NCBI GenBank assembly: GCA_023212645.1
Contig: JALBYC010000015.1
Coordinates: forward strand, 231,052 to 295,051
Direction: 5' to 3'
Length of the DNA: 64,000 nt
Source of the DNA: Farysia itapuensis
Taxonomy: Eukaryota > Basidiomycota > Ustilaginomycetes > Ustilaginales > Ustilaginaceae
Numbering within the stretch: the stretch's first letter is position 1; each line of letters opens with the position of its first letter. Below are positions 42,084 through 52,499 of this stretch, piece after piece. Below the pieces are notes generated by a model. It was not told where the DNA came from, made no database searches, and worked only from the letters and a program-made list of their open reading frames with translations. The position numbers and the translations under genes were made by a program.

Positions 42084-42275
42084 TGTCACCGCGGCGCTGG
42101 AGCGCGCTCCGGTTCCGACGCGTGCACCCACCCAGGCTTCATATAGCGCCCGGGTGGGTCTCCACAGATAGCACGCGCACACCGTAGTCTGCACTAGGTT
42201 CCCTCATCCAGCAATCCCATCCTGTCCTTGCTGTCTGAGCTCCTGTCGCGCGTGCCCTTTTCCCTCGCCATCACA
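42084..42275 (+). mobile_element. LTR, family 1 (192 bp), no target duplication
   Basis: Starts TGTCACCGCGGCGCTGG and ends CGCCATCACA. Contains the ACCCACCCAGGC / GCCCGGGTGGGT hairpin with one mismatch. The flanks TGCGG and CGAGG do not match, and gypsy sequence on the left is not continued on the right, so this copy probably marks a recombination or deletion junction. Confidence 0.8.
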
Positions 42276-42782
42276 CGAGGCACGTCTCTTTCGCACGTAT
42301 ATGACACCTGGCCATCAAGACAAGCGACGCTTTCTGGTGCTGCGTCAGGAATAGACTCGAAGGCCAGCTCGTACGCGCTGATCATGTACCGTGGACGATG
42401 TGTGCCCGTACAATTGCAGTGGATCTTCGAGGTAGGCATCGAGACAGGCGGCCGAGGCACTGGAGTGCAACACTTGTCCTTCGCGCATGTCCGTCTGCTC
42501 CGCGAACTGCCTACCTCGTTGGCACTGGGAACAGACTTTCCTCACATCGATCTGATCCCGGACATACAACTGCTCTTTCCAGAGGCAGACGCTTCGACAG
42601 GAGAGGAAGTGGTAGTACGCGCAATAAGGACTGTTGCGCAGCTCGCTGTTGTGCCTTTCCGTCCGTAAGACGTGACGGTATGGGGCCTCAAGATCCTTTA
42701 GCTTGCACAATCACAATGCTCACGCCACAGCAGCAGATTCGATCTTGACAATAATTGTGGTATTGACAACGGCTAAGACGAG
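42276..42782. other. Uncharacterised repeat-block sequence
   Basis: A forward frame runs across 42228-42668 but begins inside the LTR; its LTR-free part includes VPVQLQWIFEVGIETGG and HLSFAHVRLLREL, loosely like the C-terminal end of fungal DDE transposases. Low certainty. The reverse frame 42345-42710 is its mirror. Confidence 0.35.
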
Positions 42783-43523
42783 TCAGAACGGAAAAGGAAG
42801 ATGTTCGAAGTGGTAGGCAGGATCGGAACCCCAATCACATTCCTCAGCTTCGATATAGTGCTCGGTTTGAGAGACCGCGCCGGGATAAGTCCTGGCGAAG
42901 TGTCTGCTAATCTGCCAAGGACGAAGGTTGGACGGGAGAGGCGGAGGTGTAGACCCCTCCGGTGGCAAGTCGAGCTTGTCTGCTGGACGAAAGGAGCGCA
43001 CAAAGTCATCAGGGATCTTCAGTCATTTTGCACGACGCTCGTCTAGCTTACGCATGACGGTCTCTAACTCTCGCGAGCGCCAAATCGGAATGACTAACTG
43101 TCCTTGACCACGTCTTCCTGAAGCTGCCTCGTCATCGGTCTCGTCCTCGCTGACGAGGTCGTACGTCAGAGCTGTGAACCCGGCCCTGGTCAAATCCTCG
43201 TTGGCCTCAAGTCTCAATTCATGGGTCCTGTCCTTCGCCTTTTGCCGTCTTCGCTGATATCTCCTTCTCATCTGCTTGGCCTTGCTTAACGTGTGGCTCG
43301 GAACGTGTTGCTGCTTTCGATATGTCTTGTACAACTTGCCTATAGCACGAATGCATGCAGCTTTGACCGCGTCCCGCCCGTTTGCAGCAATGACTGTGCG
43401 TACCGGTGGTTGCTGCTGTACATCGCGAAGAAATTCTTCAACATGCTTGAGGTTGTCCGCACAGTTGTGCTTCTTACTCCAGTCGAGTCGAAGCAGCTGG
43501 TCTCCATATTCGTTTACTGGCAT
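42783..43523 (-). pseudogene. Uncharacterised frame, one frameshift, probably mobile-element protein
   Basis: The reverse strand reads MPVNEYGDQLLRLDWSKK to a stop at 43023, and continues in another frame from DDFVRSFRPADKLDLPPEGS to about 42783. A single-base change near 43020 would separate them. Highlights are a basic helix (SKAKQMRRRYQRRRQKAKDR), an acidic stretch, and LVIPIWRSRELETVMRKLDE. I recognise no family; similar VPWRS-x-L motifs occur in basidiomycete repeat-borne proteins. Confidence 0.4.
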
Positions 43524-43566
43524 GCAAATTCGTGGATATTGACGACCTGGTGTAAAAGGCGTACAG

Positions 43567-43740
43567 ATGCCTAGACCGGCAAATGACTACAAGCTACATG
43601 TCAGTCGAGACGTCAGGTTCTTCGAAGAGTTATACACACCACCGGCATCACCAGACATCGAAGAGGTAAGAAATCGTGCCACTGCTTATGCCGCCCATCG
43701 TCCCGGCACGACACGCAGCACCGTTCGAATATTGGCCCTC
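43567..43740 (+). pseudogene. Ty1/copia fragment (integrase C-terminal/RT junction)
   Basis: The forward frame reads YKLHVSRDVRFFEELY followed by an acidic/Pro linker; HVSRDVRFxEE is the conserved element between copia integrase and reverse transcriptase. Only this short piece is visible. Confidence 0.5.
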
Positions 43741-43819
43741 CGTCTATGCGAGCACGACCAAGGTTCTGAAAACCCCGATATATGCGACAACAGCTGAAGT
43801 AACCGTGCGGGCGATGTCG

Positions 43820-43971
43820 TGGTGTCTTGGTGCGTTGGCAGCGAGCGCATTGTTTGCCATACGCTTCGACATCTTTGCGTAACGACGGCCAAGTATAGTG
43901 CCGCAGGATCAAGTGTTGCATTCGATCGCGTCCGGGATGTCCCGCAAGGTGCCCATCATGTCCCAGCGTAC
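43820..43971 (-). pseudogene. Ty3/gypsy integrase zinc-binding (HHCC) fragment
   Basis: Reverse frame with HDGHLAGHPGRDRMQHLILR and HYTWPSLRKDVEAYGKQC, ARCQRTKTPRHRPHG: the H-x-H...C-x2-C zinc domain that precedes the integrase core. The core is absent. The upstream side is cut by the LTR at 43977, and removing it and one CTTCC copy keeps the frame open. Confidence 0.7.
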
Positions 43972-43976
43972 CTTCC

Positions 43977-44171
43977 TGTGACGGCGAGGAAAACAAGCAC
44001 GTACGACAGGAGCTCAGACAGTGGGCGATAGGATGCTATTGCTGGATGAGGGAACTAGTGCGGACTACGGGTGGCGCGTGCTATATATATGGGGACCCAC
44101 CCGGGCGCTATATGAAGCCCGGGTGGTTGCACGCGTCGGAACCGGAGCGCGTTCCGGCGCCCGCGGTGACA
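43977..44171 (-). mobile_element. Solo LTR, family 1 (195 bp), target duplication CTTCC
   Basis: On the forward strand it reads TGTGACGGCG ... CGCGGTGACA, flanked by CTTCC at 43972-43976 and 44172-44176. It holds the perfect hairpin CCACCCGGGC / GCCCGGGTGG and a TATATATAT box. A stray 15-bp LTR end (TTCGCCGTCACA) lies just beyond at about 44179-44192. Confidence 0.92.
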
Positions 44172-44199
44172 CTTCCCCCTTCGCCGTCACAGGTATGCT

Positions 44200-44548
44200 G
44201 TCACGAAGTCCAGCTGCCAGACTCTGTATCCGTTGGCAAGTCCGTAGCACATAGTTGCTCGAGGTCGGTTCTACTGACGACAGGGCTGTACGTTTCGTGA
44301 TAGTCAATGACATAGATATGCGTGAAACCGCGCGCCACCAGCCGAGCTTTGTGCTTGAGCGTGCGGCCTTCAGCTTCGCGTTTGGTCCGGAAAACCCACT
44401 TGCAAGTTACCGCTCTTCGATTGGGTGGTTATTCTTCGATGGTCCAAGTACCATTCTCTTCCAGCGAAGCCAGTTCCGCTTCGATGGCCCATTCCCATTT
44501 CGGCCAATCAGCTGATGCTTTAGCTTCGGAGAGCGTAAGAGGATCGCC
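44200..44548 (-). pseudogene. Ty1/copia reverse transcriptase N-terminal fragment
   Basis: The reverse strand encodes, with breaks, WEWAIEAELASLEENGTW, then KWVFRTKREAEGRTLK, then HKARLVARGFTHI, then DYHETYSPV. This is the canonical start of the copia RT (KARLVARG...DYxETxSPV). The remaining RT is missing. Confidence 0.75.
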
Positions 44549-44738
44549 TGTGACGGCGAAGGGGACAGGCACGAGCGACAGGGGCTCAGACAGCAAGGAC
44601 GGGATGGGGTTGCTGGATGAGGGACAAGTGCAGACTACGCTGTGCGCGTGTTATATATGGAGACCCACCCGGGCGCTATATGAAGCCCGGGTGGGTGCAC
44701 GCGTCGGAACCGGAGCGCGCTCCAGCGCCGCGGAGACA
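44549..44738 (-). mobile_element. LTR, family 1 (190 bp), inserted at the end of a Harbinger-like transposase
   Basis: TGTGACGGCG ... GCGGAGACA on the forward strand. The 12-bp arms at 44663-44674 and 44685-44696 pair perfectly around a 10-nt loop, the longest hairpin of the set. Flanks TCGCC and CGATT do not match, so the copy is either old or has recombined. Confidence 0.82.
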
Positions 44739-45358
44739 CGATTTCTCTTGCGTGAGTTCTTGTCGCGGTTCATGTTGCCACGGCATCCCTTGAGGCACTG
44801 GAATCGATTCTTTAAGTAGGCGATCCCATGTTCTGCTCTTGTTCGCACGCGCGACAGGTTGTAGTTGAACGTCTTGAGGTCTTTGCTTGATTCAGCCGCT
44901 TTGTGTGTATAAGGACCGACGGTGAAGGGACTGAATCCATAACCACCATCGGTCCACATAAACTCGTCCTCGTCCAAGTAGTACCGCGGCTTGCGGAGGA
45001 TTTGGCTCGAAGAAGCCCAGACGCGCGAAACCTGAGAGCATCCCGAGAATCCGACGACGTACTCCACTGTGCGCATCGAGTGTGGGAGCATGACTAGAGC
45101 GATATTGAATGCATACGAGCCCTTACGACTGTAGATTCTCGTGAACTCCGAGCTGGCTTCCAGGCTAGGTCGATCATCGTGCCATCGACAACCAACCAGC
45201 CTCGACCTCAGACCTCTACGCCTGATTTTTTGGAAACACATTGGGAAGCCGCTTGCCTCCCGTCCTCCGTGGCAAAGGTCATGATTTCCTCCTCCAGCTC
45301 TTTCAAGCCATCCTGGGTCAACTTTGTCCTGGTATGTGGTATGTGCGGTCGTCCTCAA
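44739..45358 (-). pseudogene. Harbinger-like (DDE_Tnp_4) transposase remnant
   Basis: The reverse strand shows, in two frames, VVDGTMIDLAWKP (first Asp), FMWTDGGYGFSPFTVGPY (second Asp) and YNLSRVRTRAEHGIAYLKNR (catalytic Glu). This order and spacing fit PIF/Harbinger HARBI1-type nucleases. A frameshift lies near the first Asp, the N-terminal part is missing, and the C-terminus is replaced by LTR sequence, so the open frame seen is a chimera with the LTR. No inverted terminal repeats were found. Confidence 0.75.
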
Positions 45359-45384
45359 GAAGGTAGTCGGCGACGACTTCTGGA

Positions 45385-45525
45385 TTGTCGTAACGGGAGG
45401 CTCTGAGATGGATTGGAGGGTGCTATAGGTGCGTACGCAGTGTAGACTCGATAAAGGAATCGAGCTGGCGACAGCACATGGAGCTATATATACGGCGAGA
45501 CATCATGTATGGCTAACAGATGCCA
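45385..45525 (-). mobile_element. Degraded LTR, family 4
   Basis: Reverse-strand relative of 40695-40850: same order of TATATA-AGCTCC, CTCGAT...ATCGAG inverted repeat, CACTGCGTACGCAC and CTATAG-CACCCTC. Ends are not defined. Confidence 0.55.
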
Positions 45526-47388
45526 ACCGATGTCTAGGAAGACAAATGAGCTCACCTGTACCTCATGCCTGGGCACACGCTTGTCGTACAGTGGCCTTTG
45601 CTCCCTCAGCTTGTAGTAGATGCCACCCGAGTCATGCAGATCCCTCCTAGTCAATCTTCATTACTCCTGAGATCGTGTCCGTGCCGTGTGAAGGAACGAG
45701 GATCCCACAGGGAGACAAGTGGGCCGTTGATCAACGGCGGATCGCAATGCGCGGGCCAAGTAACCGGTGGCTATTCGCTTACTTTCTTTCCATCACTGGC
45801 AAGCGAGGAGGCAGCCAAAGATTGGCCGTTTGCAAGGTTCGACAAATTGAGGTGGATCTTGGAGAGCTGCATCTTCAGAACGCCTGTGGGCAGTGTCCCA
45901 TGGCGCGCACAAGAGAGCTCATCCAGTTCCGCGCCGATATGTACTGCATGTCTGTGCTAAATGAAGTGAGTGTGGCCGTCATTGTGCGGCACAGGGGAGC
46001 ATTGCGAGGTGTCAAGTGGGCTCCGAGGTTCCCAATTTAGATACTTCGATGCGGCACATCAAGTCGTCGCGCCTCGAACTTGAGCTTGATACATTGCCGC
46101 CAGTGGCTTCCTCTCTTCCACCTAGTCGTTCACTGGAACGTCTGTGAGGAGTAGAGGGCGCTCGAAAGTCACACCATGCCAAGGTCGATCTCAATCAGTC
46201 CCGGATGGCACGCATGACTGCTCGAGCAGCATTCCTTGACTGTGCGCTATCAGATGAAGTCGCCCTTGCTCTGCTAAGTTTCGGCTTTCGAAGGGTTCCC
46301 ACTGATATGACGAAAAGCGCCTCCGCCTTCACATGACAGCGTTCCACACCGCGCGCTGAGATTAGCTCCTTCTGAAGTCACGAAGCAAAGCTTATATACC
46401 ATTTAGGAAGCATATGTGTGTGCCTATGTACAGCCGGGCGTACTGCAGCTATGAGATCGGAGCCGAACGGCGAAGATGGGAAGACAGAGGAGAAGAGACA
46501 ATGCCTTGAACAAATGGAGCAAAGGGGGCTTAGCGTGGGAATGCTGGAATGCACGAGGATCATCAGAACAATGGGGCACTTGAAGCTCCGACGGTGAGAA
46601 TCGATTCAAGGCAGCAATGCGCCCACGCCCCCCTCGGGCGATACTTGGTCCTACACTTGAGCCTTACGCACAGGTCTGCTGCACGCACCGTTTCCTCATT
46701 TGGCAGCCTGGGCTTCCCGTGAGAGGTCCTGGCATCTTTGAAGTATAAAGCGTGCTAAGCTTCCTGCTTCCCTGGCTTGGTAGGCACTTGCTCTCGCTTA
46801 AGATCTTTGTGCTGCCTCACACCATGGGACACTGCTCACAAGGCTCCATGGAGGAGTTTATTTCTCGGACGAAGAATACAGATCGTGCCACGTTAGACGC
46901 TACTGGACGCCCGGGTCAAATGAGATGAGCGGAAAGAGATCTGTACCATGACAACAGAACAAGAGCACACAAGGCAACAACACTCTAACCATGGCCATCG
47001 ATATTGCGTTGATCCTCCTGAAGAGGTCAAAGTGCTTCCGCCCGACTCTCGGGATAGGCAAAGTATCACAACCGTCCAACTCGACGGCGTCACCGCTGCG
47101 AAGAACACTCGAAGGCTGTACAGCACGAGCTTTTCTTACTCAGAGTTGTCACCACCTTCATCAACCTCGTGAAGTTACTTTTCCACCCACCTTGACCAGC
47201 AGATCAGCACGGCCCGGCTTTCCTTTTCTGCAACTGAAGTCTTGGCTTCTCTTTCGGGTATATAAAGTCGATGTCGGCAATGTCCTGTTGACAAATGCGA
47301 TTCATGCCATAGCCCCGTCCGCTGTGAGAACGACAATGATGACCGCAGAAGGAGACTGCAGAAACAGCCGTCATAGGCCTCACCCGAC
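45526..47388. other. No gene recognised
   Basis: About 1.9 kb with overlapping short frames (for example 45675-46040 forward) and no family motif. A short match to the dispersed repeat GAGGTGGATCTTGGAGAGCT is at about 45850. Probably decayed mobile DNA. Confidence 0.45.
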
Positions 47389-47452
47389 TCCGGAGAGGCG
47401 TTCTGGGAAAGTCTCTGGGACCGACAAGCGTTTTTGCCGGATGTCTCATCGC

Positions 47453-47658
47453 TGTCACGGTAGGAGTGGAGGAACAGGGGCCACCAGCCCACCTCCGTGC
47501 GGCCGTGCGCTGAGGTCTCCGCGTATGAGACCTCAGGAGCACAGTATATAGACTCACTTACACCGCACTAGTCGCCCTCCTTTCCACTATCAAAGATCTT
47601 CTCAATATTGCTGCCTATGCCCGGGTGTCTCTACCTGATACACGCCGCGCCCATGACA
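47453..47658 (+). mobile_element. Solo LTR, family 2 (206 bp), near-perfect target duplication
   Basis: TGTCACGGTAGGAGTGG ... GCCCATGACA, flanked by ATCGC (47448-47452) and ATTGC (47659-47663), one mismatch. Holds the same CTGAGGTCTC / GAGACCTCAG arms with a loop differing by one base from the copy at 41607. Confidence 0.85.
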
Positions 47659-48700
47659 ATTGCCACCCCGGCAAACATCACCTCGCACCCTCCCAAGAAT
47701 TCGAGAAGTGGAACAAGCCTCTCCAACACCTAGCGCCGCAGAAAGAGGATGTCCCAGACGCAGCCGCTCTGGGCCTTACCCGACTTCGAAGAGGCGTCCT
47801 AGGAAAACCCCTTGGACCGGCACGCGTCTTTGCCGGATGTCCGATCGTGGACATCTGCGCCCTTGGCCAGGGTACGAAAACATCTCCGGACGCGAGACAC
47901 GAGCGAAAGCTCACTGACTATGCGTACCCAACCCCAGGTACGCTTCGGATCACCTGCCCAAACACCCTGAGCGAGGCAGCGCTCGGAGCCATCGTCCGAA
48001 GGGCGAACACCGTCCGGACCCAGGACCGGGAGGGTAACCTGGAATGGCTCATCCTGAGGATGATCCCCGTCCCCCGCCTCAAAGCGCCGAAAACAGCCGT
48101 GTGGCAGGTTGTTTTCGAGAACACTCAACACGCTCGCCTAGTGCAGGAGAAAGTGCTCCTGCACAATGGCGCAGAGCTGACTACAACCAAGGGACGACCC
48201 AGTCCCAGAGACGTCCTGGCAGTGGCCTTGGACCACTCGGCGGCGGCCTGCTCCGCAAAGGAGGTCGCGGGAGAACTGGCCAAGGTCGGCCAACCCTGTA
48301 ATATATATGAGGAGTTCTCGAAACGACTCCTCCGCCGGGGAAGACTTGTTGCCGTCTTTCACATCCCCGGCCTTGAGCCAGTCCATCGCTCCGCTTAGTA
48401 GACGAGATCTTCCAGCTGAACTCAGACAATACGCTCGTCGACGAGATCGAGCAGAACCTAGAAAGTAAGCTCATTGGGGCTATGTCTCATGGAGCCTTGT
48501 CAGGGGATAGTGTCGACTCACGCGATGCCTTCGAACACTTGTCCGAAGACGATCTTAGGTCAGAGGTGGAAGCAGAAGAACCCGCATCCTCAGAACACGT
48601 CGATCTATCTCACGACGGTCATGAATCGACGCTGAGCGATGCATACGACGTTGGGACTTCAGACAGCGACAGTGTGGACATTCAGGGTAGAGATGGCGCG

Positions 48701-48740
48701 GGCATAGACCGAACAGAATCGGCATAGACCGAACAGAATC
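48701..48740. repeat. 20-bp perfect tandem duplication
   Basis: GGCATAGACCGAACAGAATC occurs twice head to tail (48701-48720 and 48721-48740). The second copy starts a new stop-containing stretch. Confidence 0.95.
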
Positions 48741-48816
48741 TCAACATGGTATAGGAGTCGAACAGACAACGAATCTCAATCAGTCCAAGCTCGATCAGCT
48801 GCGCTTCGTAGTTGCT

Positions 48817-49396
48817 TTGTTCGCCAGCTTACTACGTCATCGCTTTGGGGTCCCGGCAACTGCTGTTACGCTGACAATCTCCGTAATTGCTTGGGTCGTT
48901 GGTGCGGTTTGCGGTATACTCCTACCACACTGCGCCGAACAAAGTGCTGCAAACCTGCTCAATGTGCGAAAGCTGAAAGCAGCGTTAAGGACGCAAGACA
49001 GGATTCAGAAATATGTCGTTGCAAATTTGTGCAGGAGAGGAGTCTTCGAGCCCCCAACCGCAATGGCCGTCGGGAGGGTGGTGGCGACCAGAGCTTCGGC
49101 CTCCAACTCCTCTCCTGCACGAATTTGCATCCATGTACAAACACTGCACGTGCATCAGCCACTGCGTAGACTGCCCGGAGCTAAAATGCAGGAAATGCGG
49201 AGACCTCGTCCACAAGGCCGCCGCAAGCAAGGCCGCCAACACAAAGGCCACTGCAACCAACACAACCCCCTTTCCCCCGGGCCGACGAGTGACGAACCGT
49301 CACTCGACATGGCAAACCAGTCGTGCCGGCCGCACAAACGGCCACGGCAAACAACAGGTTCAAGGCCCTAAGCCTGGACAAGGCGACAGCAGATGA
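48817..49396 (+). pseudogene. Cys/His-containing retroelement fragment
   Basis: Forward frames with a hydrophobic stretch (LTISVIAWVVGAVCGILLP) and, in another frame, HCVDCPELKCRKCGDLVH followed by a Lys/Ala-rich tail. The Cys pattern suggests a zinc knuckle of a retroelement protein. The two parts are in different frames and flank a strong inverted repeat. Confidence 0.35.
49020..49129. repeat. 24-bp inverted repeat with 62-bp spacer
   Basis: Arms 49020-49043 and 49106-49129 are reverse complements except for one base. Each contains the block GCAGGAGAGGAGT or its complement. The spacer is GC-rich. Confidence 0.85.
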
Positions 49397-49814
49397 GGAG
49401 TTCCGGTTGTCACCGTGGGCTTGTGCATAGCACCCATTGCCTGCGCCCATCTCACTTGGTGTAGGTTCCCACTCGGATTTTACCGTACGCCCGAGCGAGT
49501 TCCCTAAATATAGTGCACACGCTGGCGTCCCCTTTCTGTACTTCATTCGGGAGGACTTCCCTTCCTTCCTTCACCGTCTCAGCCTTTGACTGCTGAAGAA
49601 GCAGCGATGGTTACGAAGACTCGCCTGGCCTGACTGATATGTCAACACTGACTGCTTCCGTCTCAAAATCCCCCCGTTGCAGGATCTAAGCGCGGGCGAG
49701 ATTGGTCTCAATCCGATCGAGCATGCTTCAAAATGGCCCTGAACAGTCGCACTCCCACACCAATGAGGATGCCTCCGAGGTCTGGGAAAGCGCAATCGCT
49801 GACGCGAACGAAGA
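49397..49814. other. No gene recognised
   Basis: Repeat-block sequence between the Cys/His fragment and the family 3 LTR; only short frames without motifs. Confidence 0.45.
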
Positions 49815-49989
49815 TGTCACCGCGGCGCTGTAGCGCGCCCCGGGTTCCGAGATCCGTGCCCACCTTGAGACATGCGTGTGCACTCATAGTGTCCCTTTCA
49901 TTCATTCTTTCTTTCTCTCTTTCATCTTGCAATCCATTCTATTGCTTGCCTTTTGGTTCCCCTGTCTGCGCGCTCCCATTGCCCTGACA
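49815..49989 (+). mobile_element. Solo LTR, family 3 (175 bp), target duplication GAAGA
   Basis: TGTCACCGCGGCGCTG ... GCCCTGACA, flanked by GAAGA at 49810-49814 and 49990-49994. Same length as the copy at 36122. This is the best-preserved member of the family. Confidence 0.93.
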
Positions 49990-49994
49990 GAAGA

Positions 49995-50780
49995 CTTCGC
50001 TCGGAAAGAGCGAGCGACAAGGGTGGCGGGAGTATCCGTCTCTCAGTGGGAGAAGATCTTAAAGGACGTCAACAAATGGCGCAGTCGCTCTATCAGAGGA
50101 TTCAGAGCAACTGGTGCGAATTTTGACGTCAGTGACGACTCCGCCCTATGCTTGAACTGGTCGACCTTTATAACTCCTCCCAGTTCAAGTTAAAGTTTCT
50201 CAAACTTGGACAAATCTCCCAAACAAGTCGCTCGCCGAGACAAGCAGAAGGGAAGGGATGCCATTGACGTGGAACGAGCTGCAGGAAGAACAGCGCAATC
50301 CAACGCCCCGGAAAAATTTCGCACGCGGCTTACATCTGATCGTTCCGTTAACGTCTTGCTTAACTCGCAGAACACACTGAACGGAGATGAGGAGAATCCT
50401 TTCCCTCTCCAGCATCACCGACGGTGAAGCGCAGGCGAGTTTACGGAGAAGATCGTTCCAAGGACAGATTTTGCCAAGTCTTGGTTGGTCGACTCTAATT
50501 AGCTGAGCACAACAAGCTCCTCTACACAACGCGACCTCTCGGAATTAAAGACCAACGTGGCTCATATGATGGAAGCATTGGGCAGCCTCACACAAGTAGT
50601 AAGACAGCTGGCAGCTCCGCCGTCTCAATGAATTAAGTATTCGTCAAGTGATGGTGGAGCTACTCTCAAGCATTGTAACGCCTCATTGCATCGAACGCAG
50701 GTCAAAGTATTCCGCAGGATGCCGCCAACCGAGACAGAAGCGACTGGCGTCAATGCCGTCTTCTGCTGACCTCAGTTGAC
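49995..50780 (+). pseudogene. Possible copia gag-like remnant
   Basis: Short forward frames in sequence (SVSQWEKILKDVNKWRSRS, then KQVARRDKQKGRDAIDVE, then MMEALGSLTQVVRQLAAPPS) have the helical, basic character of retroelement gag. Stops and frame changes separate them. Identity is not established. Confidence 0.25.
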
Positions 50781-50789
50781 GAGCCTCGT

Positions 50790-50850
50790 CCAAAGCCTGG
50801 GATTCGAACCGATGACCCGTTTGACCGTGATAAGCTACATACTAATGTAA
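50790..50850 (-). other. tRNA-like B-box sequence
   Basis: The reverse strand contains GGTTCGAATCC, an exact pol III B box, with TAGCTTATCACGG upstream that partly matches an A box. The spacing (about 27 nt) is too short for a tRNA and the T stem does not pair fully, so this is at best a tRNA-derived remnant. Confidence 0.3.
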
Positions 50851-50877
50851 TCGTTAAATCTTGCTTTGTCAGCTGTG

Positions 50878-52405
50878 TTACGTCGATTCCTGACCGGTGT
50901 GATCAGCTGACCCCCCAAATAGTACCTTTGGTTTCCAGCTATGACGCCGACGCAACAAAACGCACTTGTCCATGGTCGTGAGCCCTTCTTCTATTCGAGC
51001 GTCCAAGAACGCCTGTCTGGCTTCCAAGCTACCTAGACATGCCCGCAGCATTCGGTAGCTCCCTTCCCTGATGCTCCCCAAAGATGTGCTTGCGCAGTTG
51101 GCCTCATTGAGCTGGAGGGGGACTCCATGCTCACGTCGGTACTACTGTACGAGACAGGCACCTCTGGGGCTGGAGCCGGCAGCGGTGGAATAACCAAGGC
51201 TGTCGGGCCACTGCCCTGGGACAGGGGAGGGGGGGAGATGGGCGCGATTGCGCGGTCGAGACACGGCGGGCAACGGTTGAGAGGCGGGGGGTTGGGCTCC
51301 ACGAACGGCGTGTCTGATCCGCACAGGGGCGGGAGAGGAGGAAGCCGACCGAAGAAACGGACCAGGGGAAGACCGCGACGAAGAAAGCGAAGCCGGAGGT
51401 CGAAAAGAGCCGTCCTCACTTGATGCCGCCTGATCATCAGGGCTCAGGGGCTGAGGCGGCGAAGGGCGTTGGAAACCTCGCTGAAGTCGGCGAGGGCAAA
51501 CGCGACGCAGGAGAAGGAACTGCGGAAGAAACAGGGGAGTGGAGCAAGGCACCCGAAGTCGGGCCAAGCTGCTGGTCATTCCGGCGCTGACTAGCCCCCT
51601 GTAAAGGGGAAGAGGGTGTAGCCAGCGCGAGCGGAGAAAGAGGAAAAGCCTGTGACAAAGGCGTAAGTTGTCTAGATCCCCCGCCCGAGATGGGCGAGGG
51701 ATCCGCAGCAGGGGCACCAGACGACGGGGCTGCTAGCAAACCCGCACGCGGAGGGACCCGTCGAGTCGACCGAGCGACGTCATTGCCGGCCAGGGGAATG
51801 ACCACGGACACTTTAGACCCCTTTGGCTGGACGCCATCTGCCTCCTCCAACATGAGCTCAGATAAGCGACGGTCAGCTTCAGGTGGGCCATGCCCGCGGC
51901 TTCTTCCCCCGTCCAAACATTGTCGCGACTGGTAATCGCGCGTGCCTTCAGAAGCGGGATCAACCGCTACGGTAGGTTCCGACCTAGGACTTGGTCGGCG
52001 CCCAGCCAAGGACTGCGAGGACGAAGGACTTGTCCTCATTGCAGCCTCGGCCGGACGGTTGCTCGACCTTGACGAAGCCGAGCGAGCGAGCAGAGAAGCG
52101 CTAGGGGCCAAGGAAGACTCCCTTGACCGAGCGGCTCCCCCCCCCCCCCCGATATCTCGCTGGCGTTGCCGAGCAACCCACCCAGCGCAGCGTACCCGCC
52201 CCTGGTGCACTCTCAGCCCTGCCGTACTGTTTGCTGGGAAACCGCACGGACAGAGCTGAAGGCCAGTCCCTCTGAGCTGACTCCCGGAAAACCTTACCGA
52301 CGGGTGGGCCTTCCGAAGATGGTCCCACAAGTCGGCATAGGCATCCCCAGCAGACTTGCTGTTGGAGCAGCCCAGGGGGCAAAGACCGAAGTGGCGTTGG
52401 GCCAT
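50878..52405 (-). pseudogene. LINE 5' part: N-terminal zinc-finger protein with Ser/Pro-rich linker (3' truncated)
   Basis: The reverse frame from the ATG at 52405 (MAQRHFGLCPLGC) carries two Cys/His fingers: CPLGC...LWDHLRKAH and CPCGFPANSTAGLRVHQ-GRVRC. These resemble the N-terminal fingers of R2/CRE-type LINEs. Then follow long Ser/Pro/Arg-rich stretches to 51437, continued in other frames (51717-51142, 51437-51033) by frameshifts, and GSYRMLRACLGSLEARQAFL down to 50878. The endonuclease and RT are missing. A run of 14 C at about 52137-52150 encodes poly-Gly. Confidence 0.55.
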
Positions 52406-52499
52406 GTCGGGCCCGGGCACAAGAGAACGAAACGCGGAACGAGAACAGGAAAACGAACGGCGAAACGGCGAAACGAAACAGAGGCAAAGCGGTCCTGGT

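Larger units (their letters stand above)
47389..48740 (+). pseudogene. LINE-like ORF1 region, type B, split by a solo LTR and frameshifted
   Basis: The longest frame after the LTR runs to 48398 and includes GTLRITCPNTLSEAALGAIV, NLEWLILRMIPVPR, and AVWQVVFENTQHARLVQEKV. Then a shifted frame continues as VDEIFQLNSDNTLVDEI and an acidic Ser/Asp stretch (48482-48727). About 65 bp before the LTR (47389-47452) are repeated in diverged form at 47781-47850. This composition resembles a nucleic-acid-binding ORF1/gag, but identity is uncertain. Confidence 0.45.

Noticed and set aside
44065..44313. Reverse open frame spanning LTR and copia sequence
   Set aside because: It is a chimera created by the family 1 LTR; the copia motifs lie in another frame.
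50760..50880. Complete tRNA gene
   Set aside because: A-box to B-box distance is too short and the T stem and anticodon arm do not pair.
52137..52150. Poly-C run as a regulatory element
   Set aside because: It encodes poly-Gly in the LINE frame and may also be a sequencing-length artefact.
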